NCBI GenBank assembly: GCA_012934845.2
Contig: WNNJ02000147.1
Coordinates: 124,001-188,000 of the forward strand
Direction: 5' to 3'
Source: Pomphorhynchus laevis
Taxonomy: Eukaryota; Acanthocephala; Palaeacanthocephala; Echinorhynchida; Pomphorhynchidae
Length of the DNA stretch: 64,000 bases
Shown: piece after piece, positions 47,395 to 59,531 of the stretch
Numbering within the stretch: position 1 is the first letter of the stretch
How the letters are laid out: each line of letters begins with the position of its first letter
Notes under the pieces: generated by a model
What the model saw: the letters and a program-made list of their open reading frames with translations, nothing else
Databases searched by the model: none
Told to the model about the DNA's origin: nothing
Position numbers and translations under genes: made by a program

Positions 47395-47500
47395 GTCTGC
47401 GGAATTATTTTTTGTCAGTTTGATAATTTTTATGATTCCATTCCGTTGGCACGCATTTGCCACTCAAAATAAATTTATCTCTCTTCTGTTCTACAATCAC
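47395..47500 (+). mobile_element. LINE family C, 3'-UTR fragment
   Basis: GGCACGCATTTGCCACT and then AAAATAAATTTAT match the 3' end of the longer family C copies (ends near 48510 and 53440). Only about 100 bp of 3' sequence remains, an extreme 5' truncation. Confidence 0.65.
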
Positions 47501-47514
47501 GAGAGGAAAAACTT

Positions 47515-48510
47515 TGTAGCGTAATAATCTCCCTCGACTGTCATCTGCATTGGACATCGTTGATCATTATATTCTTCCATCGGCTCCGTCATGACTATGG
47601 ATTCTCTAGCTCCGCTGTAGCCTAGTTTTCCTCTTATTTATCTGACCGTTCTTTCAGTGTTAATTCAGCATCTTCTATCTCTCAACCGTCTTATCTCTCA
47701 CACGGTGTTCCTCAAGACTCAATACTAGGCTCCGTTCTTTCCTCCCTTCTTATCAGTGATCTCTCTACAATAACCAGAACACACAATTTTCATTTTATGC
47801 AATATGCTGATGACATTACCCTTTACTTTTATCTATCCACCTTACAAATCGATAATCTTGCATCCTTTTCGTCTGCTTGCCTATTATCCGTTTCCCAGCA
47901 CATTTCATCGTTTCGTCTATCACTCAATCCAGCAAAGTCCAAAATCCTGTGGATAATTCCCATCACCTCAGCATTACTCTACCTACCGTACATATCTACT
48001 CAACCATTCTTCCTGTTGTTAATGATATCGTATTCCTCGATTTCCACTTTGACAACCATCTTTCTCTCAAGTCATTTGTTTGTCCGATTCTCGTAACTGC
48101 TATTCCGTGATATTCGCCGTAATTGTAGGTTGATCGATGTTCGCTCATGTCTTTCCATTTTATCCGCCCTTTTATTTTTCCGAATTAATTATTGCCTTAG
48201 CCTGTTCTCAAACTCACCCAAAACTACTATCCAGCCTCTCCAACGTATTGTAAACTCAGCAGCTCGCATTCTCCTACGTCTCCACCGTTTGACCACATAT
48301 CTCAAAATATTTTCAATTTTTCCTGACTTCTCATAATTAGCCATCGTGTCCAGTTTCGTTTGATTATCCTGAACCATCTTGTTCATACTATTCAAAATTC
48401 GTCTGTGGGATTATTATTTTTATCAGTTTGATCATTTTTTGTCATTTTTAGTGGGCTCGTAAGAGCGCCGTTGACACGTATTTGCCACTTCAAATAAATT
48501 TCTCCCTTTT
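47515..48510 (+). mobile_element. LINE family C, 5'-truncated relic with RT tail
   Basis: Contains a degenerate SLDIVDH-like block, a HGVPQDSILGS block near 47700, and QYADDITLY at about 47800 (the canonical YADD is kept). LNPAKSKILWI and the C-terminal region follow. The 3' UTR holds GACACGTATTTGCCACTTCAAATAAATT. It has several frame changes and stops. Homologous along its length to the copy at 49.1-53.4 kb. Confidence 0.8.
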
Positions 48511-48935
48511 TAACATGAAGTCCTTAACTTCATTATTACGAATAGCGAAACCGTATAACTCTTACATTAAAATCATAGATATCACAAGTGAAATCCATTG
48601 ATGGATCTGCGTATATTGAGCTTAGTGCGTCATTTGCACGTTCCAATTGCTATAAAATACAATTACGATGATTTACAATTGCGAATTTCAATTGCGATGA
48701 TTTAAAATACAGCCTGAAGATGGTAACATTTCACTACTGAAAATTAGTAGTGACGAGTTTAAACATTCTTGACAACTAAGCATATATTATGGACTTACAA
48801 GCTTAAACACAAATATACACAACTGATCCGAAGAAAGAGAAAAAGAAAATAATATTGGATCATTTCCATTGTTATTTTATTATTTTACTTATTTTAAATA
48901 AGAAAATTGATAACTGTTCTAGCAAATTACATTCC

Positions 48936-49115
48936 AGATTATTCCTGTCAGTTCCAGATAATTCCTGTGAGTTCCAGATTATTCCTGTCAGTTCCAGATT
49001 ATTCCTGTCAGTTCCAGATTATTCCTGTCAGTTCCAGATTATTCCTGTCAGTTCCAGATTATTCCTGTCAGTTCCAGATTATTCCTGTCAGTTCCAGATT
49101 ATTCCTGTCAGTTCC
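48936..49115. repeat. nine 20-bp tandem repeats before LINE family C ORF1
   Basis: AGATTATTCCTGTCAGTTCC repeated nine times; only the second unit differs (two substitutions). The array stops 45 bp before the ORF1 ATG at 49161, after a GC-rich patch (GCTCGCTACGCTCGCGG). It may be the 5' UTR/promoter array of this LINE or an unrelated minisatellite at the insertion point. The repeats create open frames that are not genes. Confidence 0.9.
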
Positions 49116-49160
49116 GCTCGCTACGCTCGCGGATTGAGCTCAATCTATCGACAAAAGGTC

Positions 49161-50486
49161 ATGCCTAAAAAAGCGCGATCTCAGATCCCTGTTCCTGATC
49201 AAGAATCTTCCACATCGGAATGCAATGATGGTTATACCAGCTTTGAAGTTGGATGCGATTCCAAAGATTGCGATGTATGGACACTTGTTCGTGTTAAAAT
49301 ATCCGACCACTCGGTGTATAAACGTAAACATTTCACTTGCGGTTTTTGTACATCAGTACGACTACTACAGTTATCCTGCTCATCTACTCCTGTATCACAC
49401 ATGACCACTCAGACCAATGCTGTTTTAGATGTTTCCCTCGCATCAACACCTGACTTCGCATCATATAATCTCATTATTGAACCTACTCTCTCACACACTC
49501 CTCGTTCAACTACGTACCAAACTTCCATTAATCTTTCTCATTCTAACAATGCTAACGGTAAAGCTTTTCATCTCGTACCTCCTCTTTCCTATTCCTCCCC
49601 CCAATCTAAATAAATCTCAAACTTCTTTATTCTCCTAACGTACTCCTTACTCGACCTCTCCTGTATCACCTCTCAATAATTTACATCCTTCCATCAAAAT
49701 CATTTCCAGTAACATTTCCGATCAACTGATTCAACACTCCATTCCTGTCACTCATGCCCCAACCTATTTTAATTCTCCTTACTCTACCTCCCACGTAACA
49801 CTTCCAAATAATTTACATCCTTCATTTAAAATCATATCCAGTCACATCTCTGATCAACCGATTCAACACCCCGCTCCTGTCACACTTGCTCCAACCAATA
49901 TTAATTCTTTATCAAGCACCCCTGTCATTTCCACTTCTATCTGCTCATCTACCTCGACTCCTACCAGCTCTGTCCGTCCACCACTTCCACGAAATCGTTT
50001 TCCTTCGCGCGATCGCTGTATAATCATATCAAACTTAAAGCTTTCCGAATCTGCTTCTCCACAATCTCGTCTCGATGATGATGTATCTGCTTTCAGGTCT
50101 ATCCTAGCAACCATTCTACCTGATGATAACCCATCACTCTTCAATAATATCGCTCCTGTATCCTTTATTCGTTTAAACAAATCCACTAAATCCAATCATC
50201 TCAGTCCTCCACTCTTAAAAATCGTTTTCTGACATAGTTCACATGCCTCTTCGGTACTCTCCCAACGTTTTAAACTTCTTACCACTTCCTCTACTTGCCG
50301 TATCTTTCCTGACCGCTCCGCTTCTGATATTGCCCAGCTCAATTTAGCTCGCATTGAAAAACATCAACGTGAAACAAACGGCGAGTCATCCTTATCTATA
50401 CGTAAAATCAACGGAAATTTTCACGTTCTTCACACAAGGCCAAAAATTCGATGGCGTCCCATCTCTCCCCCTTGTCTTCTTCGCTA
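49161..50486 (+). pseudogene. LINE family C ORF1, broken
   Basis: Begins MPKKARSQIPVPD. The zinc motif C-x4-C-x2-W, about 20 residues, F-x-C-G-F-C is intact (CDSKDCDVW, HFTCGFCTS). A long Ser/Thr/Pro-rich linker follows. The C-terminal domain lies at about 49980-50486: CIIISNLKL, PLLKIVF, ASDIAQLNLARIEK and the end KIRWRPISPPCLLR. One frame change and one stop. It overlaps the ATG of ORF2 at 50451 by 36 bp. Confidence 0.75.
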
Positions 50487-53350
50487 GTCGATCTCGCTCC
50501 TAAGCATACTTTTCGTCTTAGTCTATTCAATACTCGCTCCATTCTTCATAAAGCTGATATGCTTCTCGATATCTTCGATCAATTATCTATCGATATTCTC
50601 TGCATTACCGAATCCTGGCACTCTGACTCCGACGATCTATTCGTCGTCTATGTCGCTCTGGTTGTTCTCTAGTTAAATCAGCTCGTCAAATTACATCTCA
50701 TACATCTACTGCGTCTAACCATGGCGGTATTGTTGCCATTGCTCGTCACCCAATGTCTTTACGTAAAATCAACGATAACATCCGTTACACTTCGTTCGAA
50801 TTACTCATATGCAGATTATCAACGCCTTTCCCTCTAGAACTTGTGATTGTATACCGTCCAGGTTCAGTTGCCCCATCACGTATCTTCTTTAACGACCTTG
50901 CAGATCTAATGTCTCACTGTTCATTGTCTTATACTCCTTCTTTTGTTCTCGGTGACTTTAACATTCGTCTTGATCGCCCGTCTGACTCTGACTCTATCAC
51001 TTTAACTAATCTTTTTTCTGATTTTAACTATAAATTACTTTCAACAAGCCCAACTCATATTCTCGGCGGTGCTCTCGACATCATTGATGTTCCTAACTGC
51101 TTCAATGACTATACCTCCTTGTCAATTACTGATCCTGGTTTGTCCGATCATTTCCTTGTCACTCTTACTCTTACTCGTCCCCATCCTCCTTCTCCGCCTT
51201 TACCTTTATCTACACCAAGTCGACCCTGGAAGCTTCTCGATATCCCTGTTCTCTGCACAGCCTTACTCAATTCTTCACTCTTTTCACTTCCTCTTAACTA
51301 TCTCTCTCCCGATGATCTCTGCATTCTGTTTGATTCTGAACTTACGTCGATCCTCAATAACCTTCTGCCTAATCGACTTCGACGTTCCCAGTGCTTGTGC
51401 CATGCTCCCTGGTTCGATTCTGACTGTAGTCTTTCTAAGCGTCGACTCCGTCACTCTTTTCGTATGTATAAACGCTTTCTTAAACGTTCACCCGACTCAC
51501 TCCCTCCAAATCTTCGTGATTCCTACTTTTCTCAACGCCGTTCACATCTCATTCTTATACGTACTAAACGTACTCTCTTTTGGCGAAATCAACTCGAGTC
51601 ATCTTCCAACTCTAAATCTCATTGGAAAATCTTAAACTCAATTCTTTCACGATCATCTACCCCTTGTAATATAAATCCTGATGAATTTTCTTCTTATCTA
51701 CAAACTAAACTATCTAATTTACTTTCCCTACTACCCATAGACCCCTTGTACCCACTCTTCTCTTTAAATACTTCCCTCCCGGAACTATTCCACCTTCTTC
51801 CCGTTTCGTCTGATGAAGTTTCTTCAGTTCTGCTTTCATTACCTAATAAAACCTCTCCTTCTGACCCAATTCCCACTCACTTGCTTAAAAATATCTGCTC
51901 CTCTATCTTACCCTTCCTAACCACATTGTTCAACTCGTCCATCCGTAGCTGTACATTTCCTTCCATCTGGAAATGCGCCACTGTTCGTCCTCTCATCAAA
52001 AAGCAATCTCTCGACTCCTCACTACCATCTTCGTACCGTCCTATTTCACTTCTCCCAACCCTCTCTAAACTCCTTGAGCGTCTCGTTCTTAAGCAAGTTA
52101 ATACATATCTCTATTCCTCTAACTTATTTCCTCCCTTCCAAGCCGCTTTTCGCTCTAATTACTCTATTGAAATTGCCTGTCTTAAAGTTTATAACGACTT
52201 ACTCATATCGCGCGATCATAAATTATGTAGTGTCATAGTTTCTCTTGATCTATCGTCTGCTTTTGACATCGTCGATCACTCGATTCTTCTCCATCGCCTT
52301 CGTCATGATTATGGCTTCTCTTTACCCACTGTATCATGGTTTTCTTCATATCTATCAAACCGTACATTTCGCGTATATTCTAACTCTTCTCTCTCATCCT
52401 TCGTCCATTCCGTCCAGTGTTCCACAAGGCTCCGTATTAGGCCCTATACTTTTCTCTCTTCTTCTTGGTGATTTGTCTTCGATTTCTCATAAATTTAACT
52501 TCCATGTTATGCAATATGCTGATAACATTCTCATCTATGCTCATGCACCTGTTTATCGTATTCACGATCTTAGTGTTTCCGCTTCCGACTGTCTTGTCTC
52601 AATTTCCAATTATCTTTCTTCCCTTAGCCTTTCTCTGAATCCTGATAAATCCAAAATTATGTGGATCCTACCTCGACGCCTCGGCTTCGAACCTCCCTCC
52701 GTATCATTAAATTCTACAATTCTTCCTATCGTTGATAATCTCGTTTTCCTAGGCTTCCATTTTGACAACCGACTTTCACTTAAACATTTCGTTAGAGATA
52801 AAGTACGCTCATCTACCTTGATACTCCGCAACCTCCATCAAGTTCGTAGATTGATCGATTTCCCTTCTTGTATGACTCTCATATCATCTCTCCTTTTTTC
52901 TAGACTCGATTATTGTCTTAGTCTATTTTCCAACTCACCTAAATCCACTCTTCTTCCCCTACAACGCATCGTCAACGCAGCTGTCCGAATTCTCCTCCGT
53001 CTTCGTCGTTTTGATCATACATACTACCATCTCGCTTCTCTCGATTTGCCTACAATTTATTGTCGTGTTCAAATTCGTCTTCTTATCGTTGCTTTCTGCC
53101 TTGTAACTTGTCATACCCCTTCATTTCTCAACCTTCCTTTTCTTGATAATTCTCGTCCTGTTTACTGTTCCTTGCGTTCCTGTAATTCCCTTCTTTTACA
53201 TGTCCCAAACTACTCTACCTCCTTTGGACTCCGCTCCTTCCTGGTGGCTGCTCCTCTATCGTAGAATCATCTGCCCATTCATATACGCCAATCAACTTCC
53301 CTGCAGTGCTTCAAACGACAAATCCGATCCCATCTTAACAATTTATCCGC
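50451..53350 (+). pseudogene. LINE family C ORF2, endonuclease and RT, broken, YADN active site
   Basis: Starts MASHLSPLSSSL. Endonuclease: FNTRSILHKADMLLDIFD, ITESWHSD, VIYRPGS, LGDFNIRLDRP, LSDHFLVTL. Reverse transcriptase: SSYRPISLLPTLSKLLER, SLDLSSAFDIVDHS, SVPQGSVLGPILF, and QYADNILIY where YADD is expected, so a catalytic aspartate is replaced by asparagine. LNPDKSKIMWI and the C-terminal helices follow. Two frame changes and one stop near the end. With the active-site change this copy cannot retrotranspose itself. Confidence 0.85.
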
Positions 53351-53549
53351 TTGACTTTTTCATTTTTGTTTGTGGACTTGTAAGCGTACAGCTTGTACGC
53401 ATTTGCCACATTAAATAAATTTGTATTATTATTGATACCGCAATAAACTAAATCTGTTAGTCGAATCCATTATTCAATAACGAATTTTCCGTTTGAAAAA
53501 TTGATGGAAATTTGAATTCCAGTACAATATCACATTATATGACAAAAAT

Positions 53550-54722
53550 ATGACAAAGAAGACCAACAAGCAAGCGAAATACAACAATACAACAAAGTCG
53601 GTTGGGTACGCAGATAATGAAGTGGCATGTGACTATCACGGCTGCACCATATGGACCAAAGTAAGCTTCTCCTCAGACAGTTCTCAAGCAATGACGAGTC
53701 GCAATTTCTATTGTGGTTTCTGTGCAGCTCTAGCAATTGCAGATTTAAATAAGACTATTAACGACCTACGCTCACTAATCGAAGACACTGATAAACCATT
53801 ACGATCAGATATCCCTTATACATGTGAAGTATTCGAGCAAGATACAATATCATCACTAGACAATGAAATCGTTCCGATCAACATAATGGCAACATCTGAT
53901 ACTTCAATATTCCGGAAATCTACCTCCACTCGAGTTTGGACACGAGGACATGCAAGATCGCGAATCGTAAAGGCAACAACCCTTGAAACTTCCTTACCTA
54001 ACCTTAAATCTGATTTTCTGGATTCGTCAAATCTAGAGAATTCCACCATTTCTTACAAGGGTACACAGAAAAAAAACATTCCATATCACCCAGAAAACAC
54101 ATCCAAGGTCGGAAACAAACACAGAAGCACAACATCACACAGCACTCCCAGCTTTCTCTTGTCATCAAACAACCCATAGTCCATATAAAATGGATGAAAC
54201 ACTCAAACAAATGTAAATCATACGAATTCCACTGTAAACAACACTGATAACCCCAATATACCTATTCTATCTTAGCCTAAACGACATAAACGCCGAACAT
54301 TCGATCGGGATAAATGTTTCATCATTGTAAATTTAAATAAATCACTGAGCCAAAACAGTCTCATCCAGATTAAACATGATGTTGATTCAATAAAGCAAGT
54401 TCTTTTAACTGTTCTCTCAACAGAGATATCAGTGGAACAAAATAGACGGGTAATACACCTCTTTCGCATTGGGAAGAAACAAGATGGTACCAAACCAAGA
54501 CTTTTGAAAGTTGTTGTTGATAGCCCCGAGACTAGTAAGCAATTCATCAAGAATATTTTTAAGTTAAGGGGCTCCAGTATCATACTTCTACATGACCTCA
54601 GCATTGAAGATAGAAACAGATTGAAATCTGCAAGGAACGAGCTTCAACAAAAAATTCGAAACGGTGAAAACGATCTAATTGTGAAAAAATTTCAAGTTGT
54701 GCGGCGAACATTAAATACGTGA
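53550..54722 (+). pseudogene. LINE family D ORF1, broken
   Basis: Begins MTKKTNKQAKYN. The zinc motif is present (CDYHGCTIW, NFYCGFCAA). The first open part runs to 54179; the C-terminal domain is open at 54432-54722 (VIHLFRIGKK, KPRLLKVVV, LLHDLSIEDRNRL, LIVKKFQVVRR). The stretch between has shifted frames. Confidence 0.75.
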
Positions 54723-54839
54723 TTCAGCCTCGGAATCCGTCTAACCGTTCCATGAATACTCTCCGCCGAACAGATTCGTGCATTCAACACGTAAACATCA
54801 ATCCCATTTCAACACCAACAGCGACACCTCACCACTACT

Positions 54840-57470
54840 GTTACTCTCAAAATAATATTTCCGTTATGTACTCCAACTGTATAAGCATGTACAACAAATT
54901 TGACGAAATATTGTGTCTTGTTAATTCAATTAACCCAAACACCATAGCATTGAGCGATACCTGCCTTAACAATGATATATCTAATAATGAAATCTCAATA
55001 TCAGGCTACTTTGTTATACGATCGGATCGAACCGCCTCAAAAGGAGGTGGAGTTATATTATACGTTAAACAACCGTTAACCATCATCGAGCACAACATTG
55101 TATCAGATGTTCATACAACGAATATCTGTGGGCAACAGTATCTTCTCCTGAGAGACAGAAACTAAAAATCGGTCTATTTTACCGCTCTCCACGCTCTGCA
55201 ACTGAAAAGATTGGCATCTCTTTACGACATCACCTAATAAGCTTATCACCGATCATTATCCTAGGAGACTTCAATATGCCTCATGTCAATTGGGACCTAT
55301 ATACTTCGACACATGGTTGTGATGTTGAATCATCCAATCTCCTTGATACGTTCAACGATCTCAATCTAACCCAGCATATTCAAGAACCTACTAGAAGGAG
55401 GAAGCAATTATCTGCCATTATAGACCTCTGCTTATCACTAGGGGAACCCACAATTGATAAAATCTCTCTCAGCCCCCTATTGGCCACAGTGATCATTGTG
55501 TCATTAGGCTGGCACTTTCTGTCAGTCTCTTTAAAACAACCCCCTAGTCAAAACCCGAATTGAATCCCTTCAAAGTGAATTTCGCAAGTATGACGCAAGC
55601 TAGTCGAAACATTCAATGTCCTAATCCATATGTAATTGGCATAGATCAGTGCTGGGGAAATTTCAAATCTACCTTGAACAATGCTCTAAATTACTTCTCC
55701 CCTTTCAAACTTCAGCGCACATCCCACAAAACTCCCATTTGGTTTGACTCGCAGATTAAACTAATGGTTAAGACAAGAGACAAAATTTACAAAAAATTCA
55801 AAGAAGGGAATTGTTCTTGGACCGATTACAAGGAGTTACGAAATCAAGTAACGGCACTCAAACGTCATAAACGCAGGTGCTTCGTTTCCAATCTTTGTCG
55901 ATCATCAAAAAGATATTCCAGTAAATTGTTCAAACGTATCAGCTCATTTAAATCAACTACCCCTGAGATCAACTCTATATTTATGGAAACATGTGAGCTC
56001 ACATTGGATGACAAAGCAATTGCCAATATTTTCCTGGATCAATTCACGCTAGAGAGTCCTACCTGTCATTATTGCTCCCGAGTCTCCACAGCTCAATATT
56101 CGTGATAAATTTGAGGTACTTAACGAACTTCTAAAGCTACCACGATCAATTGTGGCAGGACCAGACAATATTCCTCCAATTCGTCTTCGGGAACTTGCAC
56201 CAGTAATATATGAACCTTTACACACCATATTCGATTTCACCTTGTCAACAGGCTGTATACCATCCGATTGGAAATTCTCTACAACCCGACCTCTCTACAA
56301 AAAAGCGACCGTAATCTAGCAAGCAACTATCTACCAATAATCCTTACCGACGTTGTTTGTAAAGTGCCTGAGAAGCTGCTTTTTAAACGAATCATCGGGC
56401 ACCTAGAATAGAACCAAGTAATCTGCGACAACCAGCATGGTTTCCGCCCAGGAAGATCTACTGTCACAAACCTCGTACTTGCGAGAAGTGATTGGACCAG
56501 ATATACCGAGGCTAGAGTTAGTGTTGATGTTTTGTTTTTCGACCTCAGCAAAGCATTTGATCGGATATACTATGATATCCTCCTTATTACGCTGGAACAG
56601 TACGGCATCAGAGGAACCCTCAAAAATTGGATTAACTCCTTTTTAAAAATCGGAAGATTACTGTATTGGCCAAAAAACATATGTCAAAAACAAGAACTCC
56701 TGGACGCGGTGTTCCTCAGGGATCGTTACTCAGTCCATTGTTTTTCATTATTTACATCAATGAGCTTACTACAGCTATTTCGAGTCCATGTAGTTTATAT
56801 GCCGACGACTTGAAAATTTGGGAACAAATAATCGATAACCGAGATCCAATGATACTCCAGAGAAACTGATAATATTAAGATCTGGTGTAATCAACGGGGA
56901 CTGTGAAAGCATAAGCGCATCGGACATCTATACATCAATTCGTCATATACCATTGCTGGAAGATAAATTGAAACACTTTCCCAATTTCAACACCTTGGAG
57001 TGATCGTAAATAGAAACTTATCGACCATCCCACATACCAGTCACACAGTCGCTAAATGCTGTAGAATTTTAGGACTTATTAGAAGGACCATTGGCCAACT
57101 TAATGCATCCAGTTTTAAGTTAATTTTACAATGCTTATGTCTTATCTTTAATGAGATACACTTCACCTGCCTGCCACCCTCAAACGACGACATAGATGAT
57201 CATGTACGAATCCATATTACACAAGGCCACACATCTTGTACCCAGCCAACGCAAGTTTTTATTCATTTTTCGACTCCACGCACTTGGTTTGACCACAGTG
57301 AAGAAATCTTTAGAGTCATATGATTTAATGTTTGTGTGGACAACGCTTAATGTTCAAAAAGGGCAGAGGGAACATGTTTGTCGTAAACTGTTCGAACTTC
57401 AAAAATCCAAACAGATTGAGGGGACATCACCTCACGTTAAAGACCCAAATTCATCCACGAAGAAGATTTA
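54840..57470 (+). pseudogene. LINE family D ORF2, broken
   Basis: Endonuclease pieces: ISVMYSNCISMYNKFDEI, SDTCLNND, GGGVILYVKQ and LGDFNMPHVNWD (55263). Reverse-transcriptase pieces: IVAGPDNIPP near 56150, [13 protein letters not shown] near 56440, [14 protein letters not shown] near 56535, [20 protein letters not shown] and LYADDLKIW near 56800. The C-terminal part reaches about 57470. At least five frame changes or stops. Confidence 0.8.
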
Positions 57471-57670
57471 ACACAATTGTCAACCAAACGTGAAAAAGCT
57501 GGAATAAGCTGTCAAGTCAAGTGGTTTCGGCCTTCAGTATTTTGTCATTCAAAAAAGTCTGACGAATGTATTAATTTAGAACAATCGGATTTTCATTGAT
57601 ATTTGTTTTATTACCCAGTAACCAGCCTGTACGAGCTCTACGCTCCTTTGCTGCTGTTGTATTTAATAAT

Positions 57671-58945
57671 AATATATTTTTTAATAATTATTATATAGTT
57701 ATAATAAATTGGTTACGAACATACAAAGGGTTCCCGCAAATGGGCCCGTCAAACACATCAAAACATTGTTTGTCAACAAGATTACGAAGTCACCGATACA
57801 AGTCAGTGTTTGTCAGAAAACTGACTCAGTGTTCGTCTTTCAAACGGCGAACGTCAGTTCGCCGTTTGAAAGCATTGACGGGTCTAATGCTTTCAATAGG
57901 TATATCAGAAGGCGGCTTTGTTAAATGTTGGCAAGGTTTGTCCGTCTCTTGAGACAGTACTAGATAATGTTTATGGTCGTCGCTCTACTTTGTCTGACGA
58001 TGAAAATATTCTACACTTTAAGAAAGAATTCACTCAAGGTGATCCTCCTGCGATCATCGCTTATGCAGCCATACCGTTGCCTATAATTTGTCGACTGCGA
58101 AATTATATCCTTTATGTCACCATCATTAATATGCTGATACACTAGGAGCAAATACTATTAAGGTTGGTTAACGGTGCAAAATAAGATGCACAAGTTGCCT
58201 ATATTGCTTGGACACAATCTCTGCAATTTAAATTGAACTTCATTCAACGAACTGCCAAATCAAGTGTTGAGTTACAATAAACTTAATCATTTATTGTTCG
58301 GTAAACTGCTGTCAACAAGAGAGGAGTAAAATTGAGTAATATTGCATATTTTGATATCATTACTTTGCCAATACGATACGGAGAACTTGATTTAATAGAT
58401 CAGAGTTAAAACGCTAGTACTTAATACGAGCGACCTCTTGAAATGTGTTAACCTTTGATTAACGGTTTAAAATTTGAGAACTTAAAAAATGCACAAATCA
58501 AATTAGCCTTGCAGATTAAACGAGATAAATATTTCATTCAAACAAAAGATATGGTATATCATAGTATCAAACATTGAGTTTCAAACCATTCTTCGGGTAT
58601 TGAACAAAGGATCTTCGTAATGTTATCATCAAAACCGATAAGTAATATGGGATGCATTCTAAGCAAACATCAATTCCAAGAAGCGCTGGCATTTATAAGG
58701 AACAAACAAAGCACTAGCATTTAGAAGGACGAGCAGAAGGAACAAAATGACTGGCTATGCTGAAAATGCCTTGAAAAAATGCAAATCCAACTTTGAAGAA
58801 AAACTGCAGACGAAGCATACAGTACATGATAAAGAATTATCGACAAAAATAACAACCTAAATGGGCAAATGTTTCGGATCAATTGTATTTCGTAGTATCA
58901 CTTGGGTTTGTTGACATTTGAGGATTCAATGACAAGAGTCTATTG
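57671..58945. other. no gene recognised; one exceptional hairpin
   Basis: Contains a perfect 16-bp inverted repeat with a 4-nt loop at 57837-57872 (CTTTCAAACGGCGAAC and its complement) and, at 57728-57748, a copy of the motif GGGTTCCCGCAAATGGGCCC that also occurs at 5784-5805. Weak protein-like frames at 57709-58145 match nothing I know. Confidence 0.5.
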
Positions 58946-59430
58946 AATATGATACCCAGATCCTTGATTTTATCACTCTCCTAATAATAACATCGCCTAA
59001 AGTAGGGGGACCAGAGTACATCAACTGGACTAAATGCATGTGATATGTCTTTTTTATGCTAATAATAAGGCCATGCAAATTTCGCTATGAGTGAATAAGA
59101 TTTGACATGTTGAAGCAGGATATAATAAAATAGGTCCCGAATGCTAATAATTTTTAATATCATCGGCATACATCGCAAATGAGCAATTGACGCAGCAGAT
59201 GTTATTGACATATATATCGAACAGAGTAAGACTAATGACTGAACCATAAGGCATCCCTGGACATTTCTCGCCAAACGAGACAGTGTTTTTAACCATCACA
59301 GAAAACAACCTATCTTGGAAGCAATTAAGTCATCGAAAAATACTACTTATATTTCCCACATCAAAGCGTTTCATGATTAAATGCTATGATTAATCTTATC
59401 GAATGACTTTGATCAATTATAATAATAAAG
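58946..59430 (-). mobile_element. LINE relic, reverse-transcriptase core
   Basis: The minus strand reads DRLFSVMVKNTVSFG, then MPYGSVISLTLFDIYVNNI and FAMYADDIKNY (about 59270-59140), the GVPQGSVLSPxLF and YADD blocks of a LINE reverse transcriptase. Stops occur before and after. It is separate from the LINE relic at 59.5-62.9 kb, which has its own GVTQGSPLSPSLY-type block. Confidence 0.75.
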
Positions 59431-59531
59431 ATTCTGTTAAATAACTATATAATCACTAAAAACGTTTTTAAAATAAAGCACAGAAAAGAACAAAGAAAGA
59501 TGTAATAGTTAATAGTAGAGTCTTCACAGTG

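Larger units (their letters stand above)
48936..53440 (+). mobile_element. CR1/L2-type LINE, family C, near full length, about five breaks
   Basis: Both ORFs are present from a 5' repeat array to a 3' UTR with the small hairpin GCGTACAGCTTGTACGC, then CATTTGCCACATTAAATAAATT and an ATT-repeat tail. The same 3' end recurs in two truncated neighbours upstream. Breaks: a frame change near 49610 and a stop at 50230 in ORF1; frame changes near 50650 and 52400 and a stop near 53262 in ORF2. Confidence 0.85.
53540..57670 (+). mobile_element. CR1-type LINE, family D, full-length but decayed
   Basis: It follows the family C copy by about 100 bp. It has ORF1 and ORF2 in the same order as the others and a 3' end with TTTGCTGCTGTTGTATTTAATAATAATA. 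At least six frame changes or stops are spread over both ORFs, so it is older than copies A and B. Its proteins are more distant from A and B than those two are from each other. Confidence 0.8.

Noticed and set aside
48936-49115. CRISPR-like array
   Set aside because: The 20-bp units are contiguous without spacers and the genome is animal; it is a minisatellite.
48855-49137. Repetitive PVSSRLFLSVPDYSC protein before LINE ORF1
   Set aside because: A 20-bp repeat read in rotating frames stays open by chance; the LINE ORF1 starts at 49161 with the conserved zinc motif downstream.
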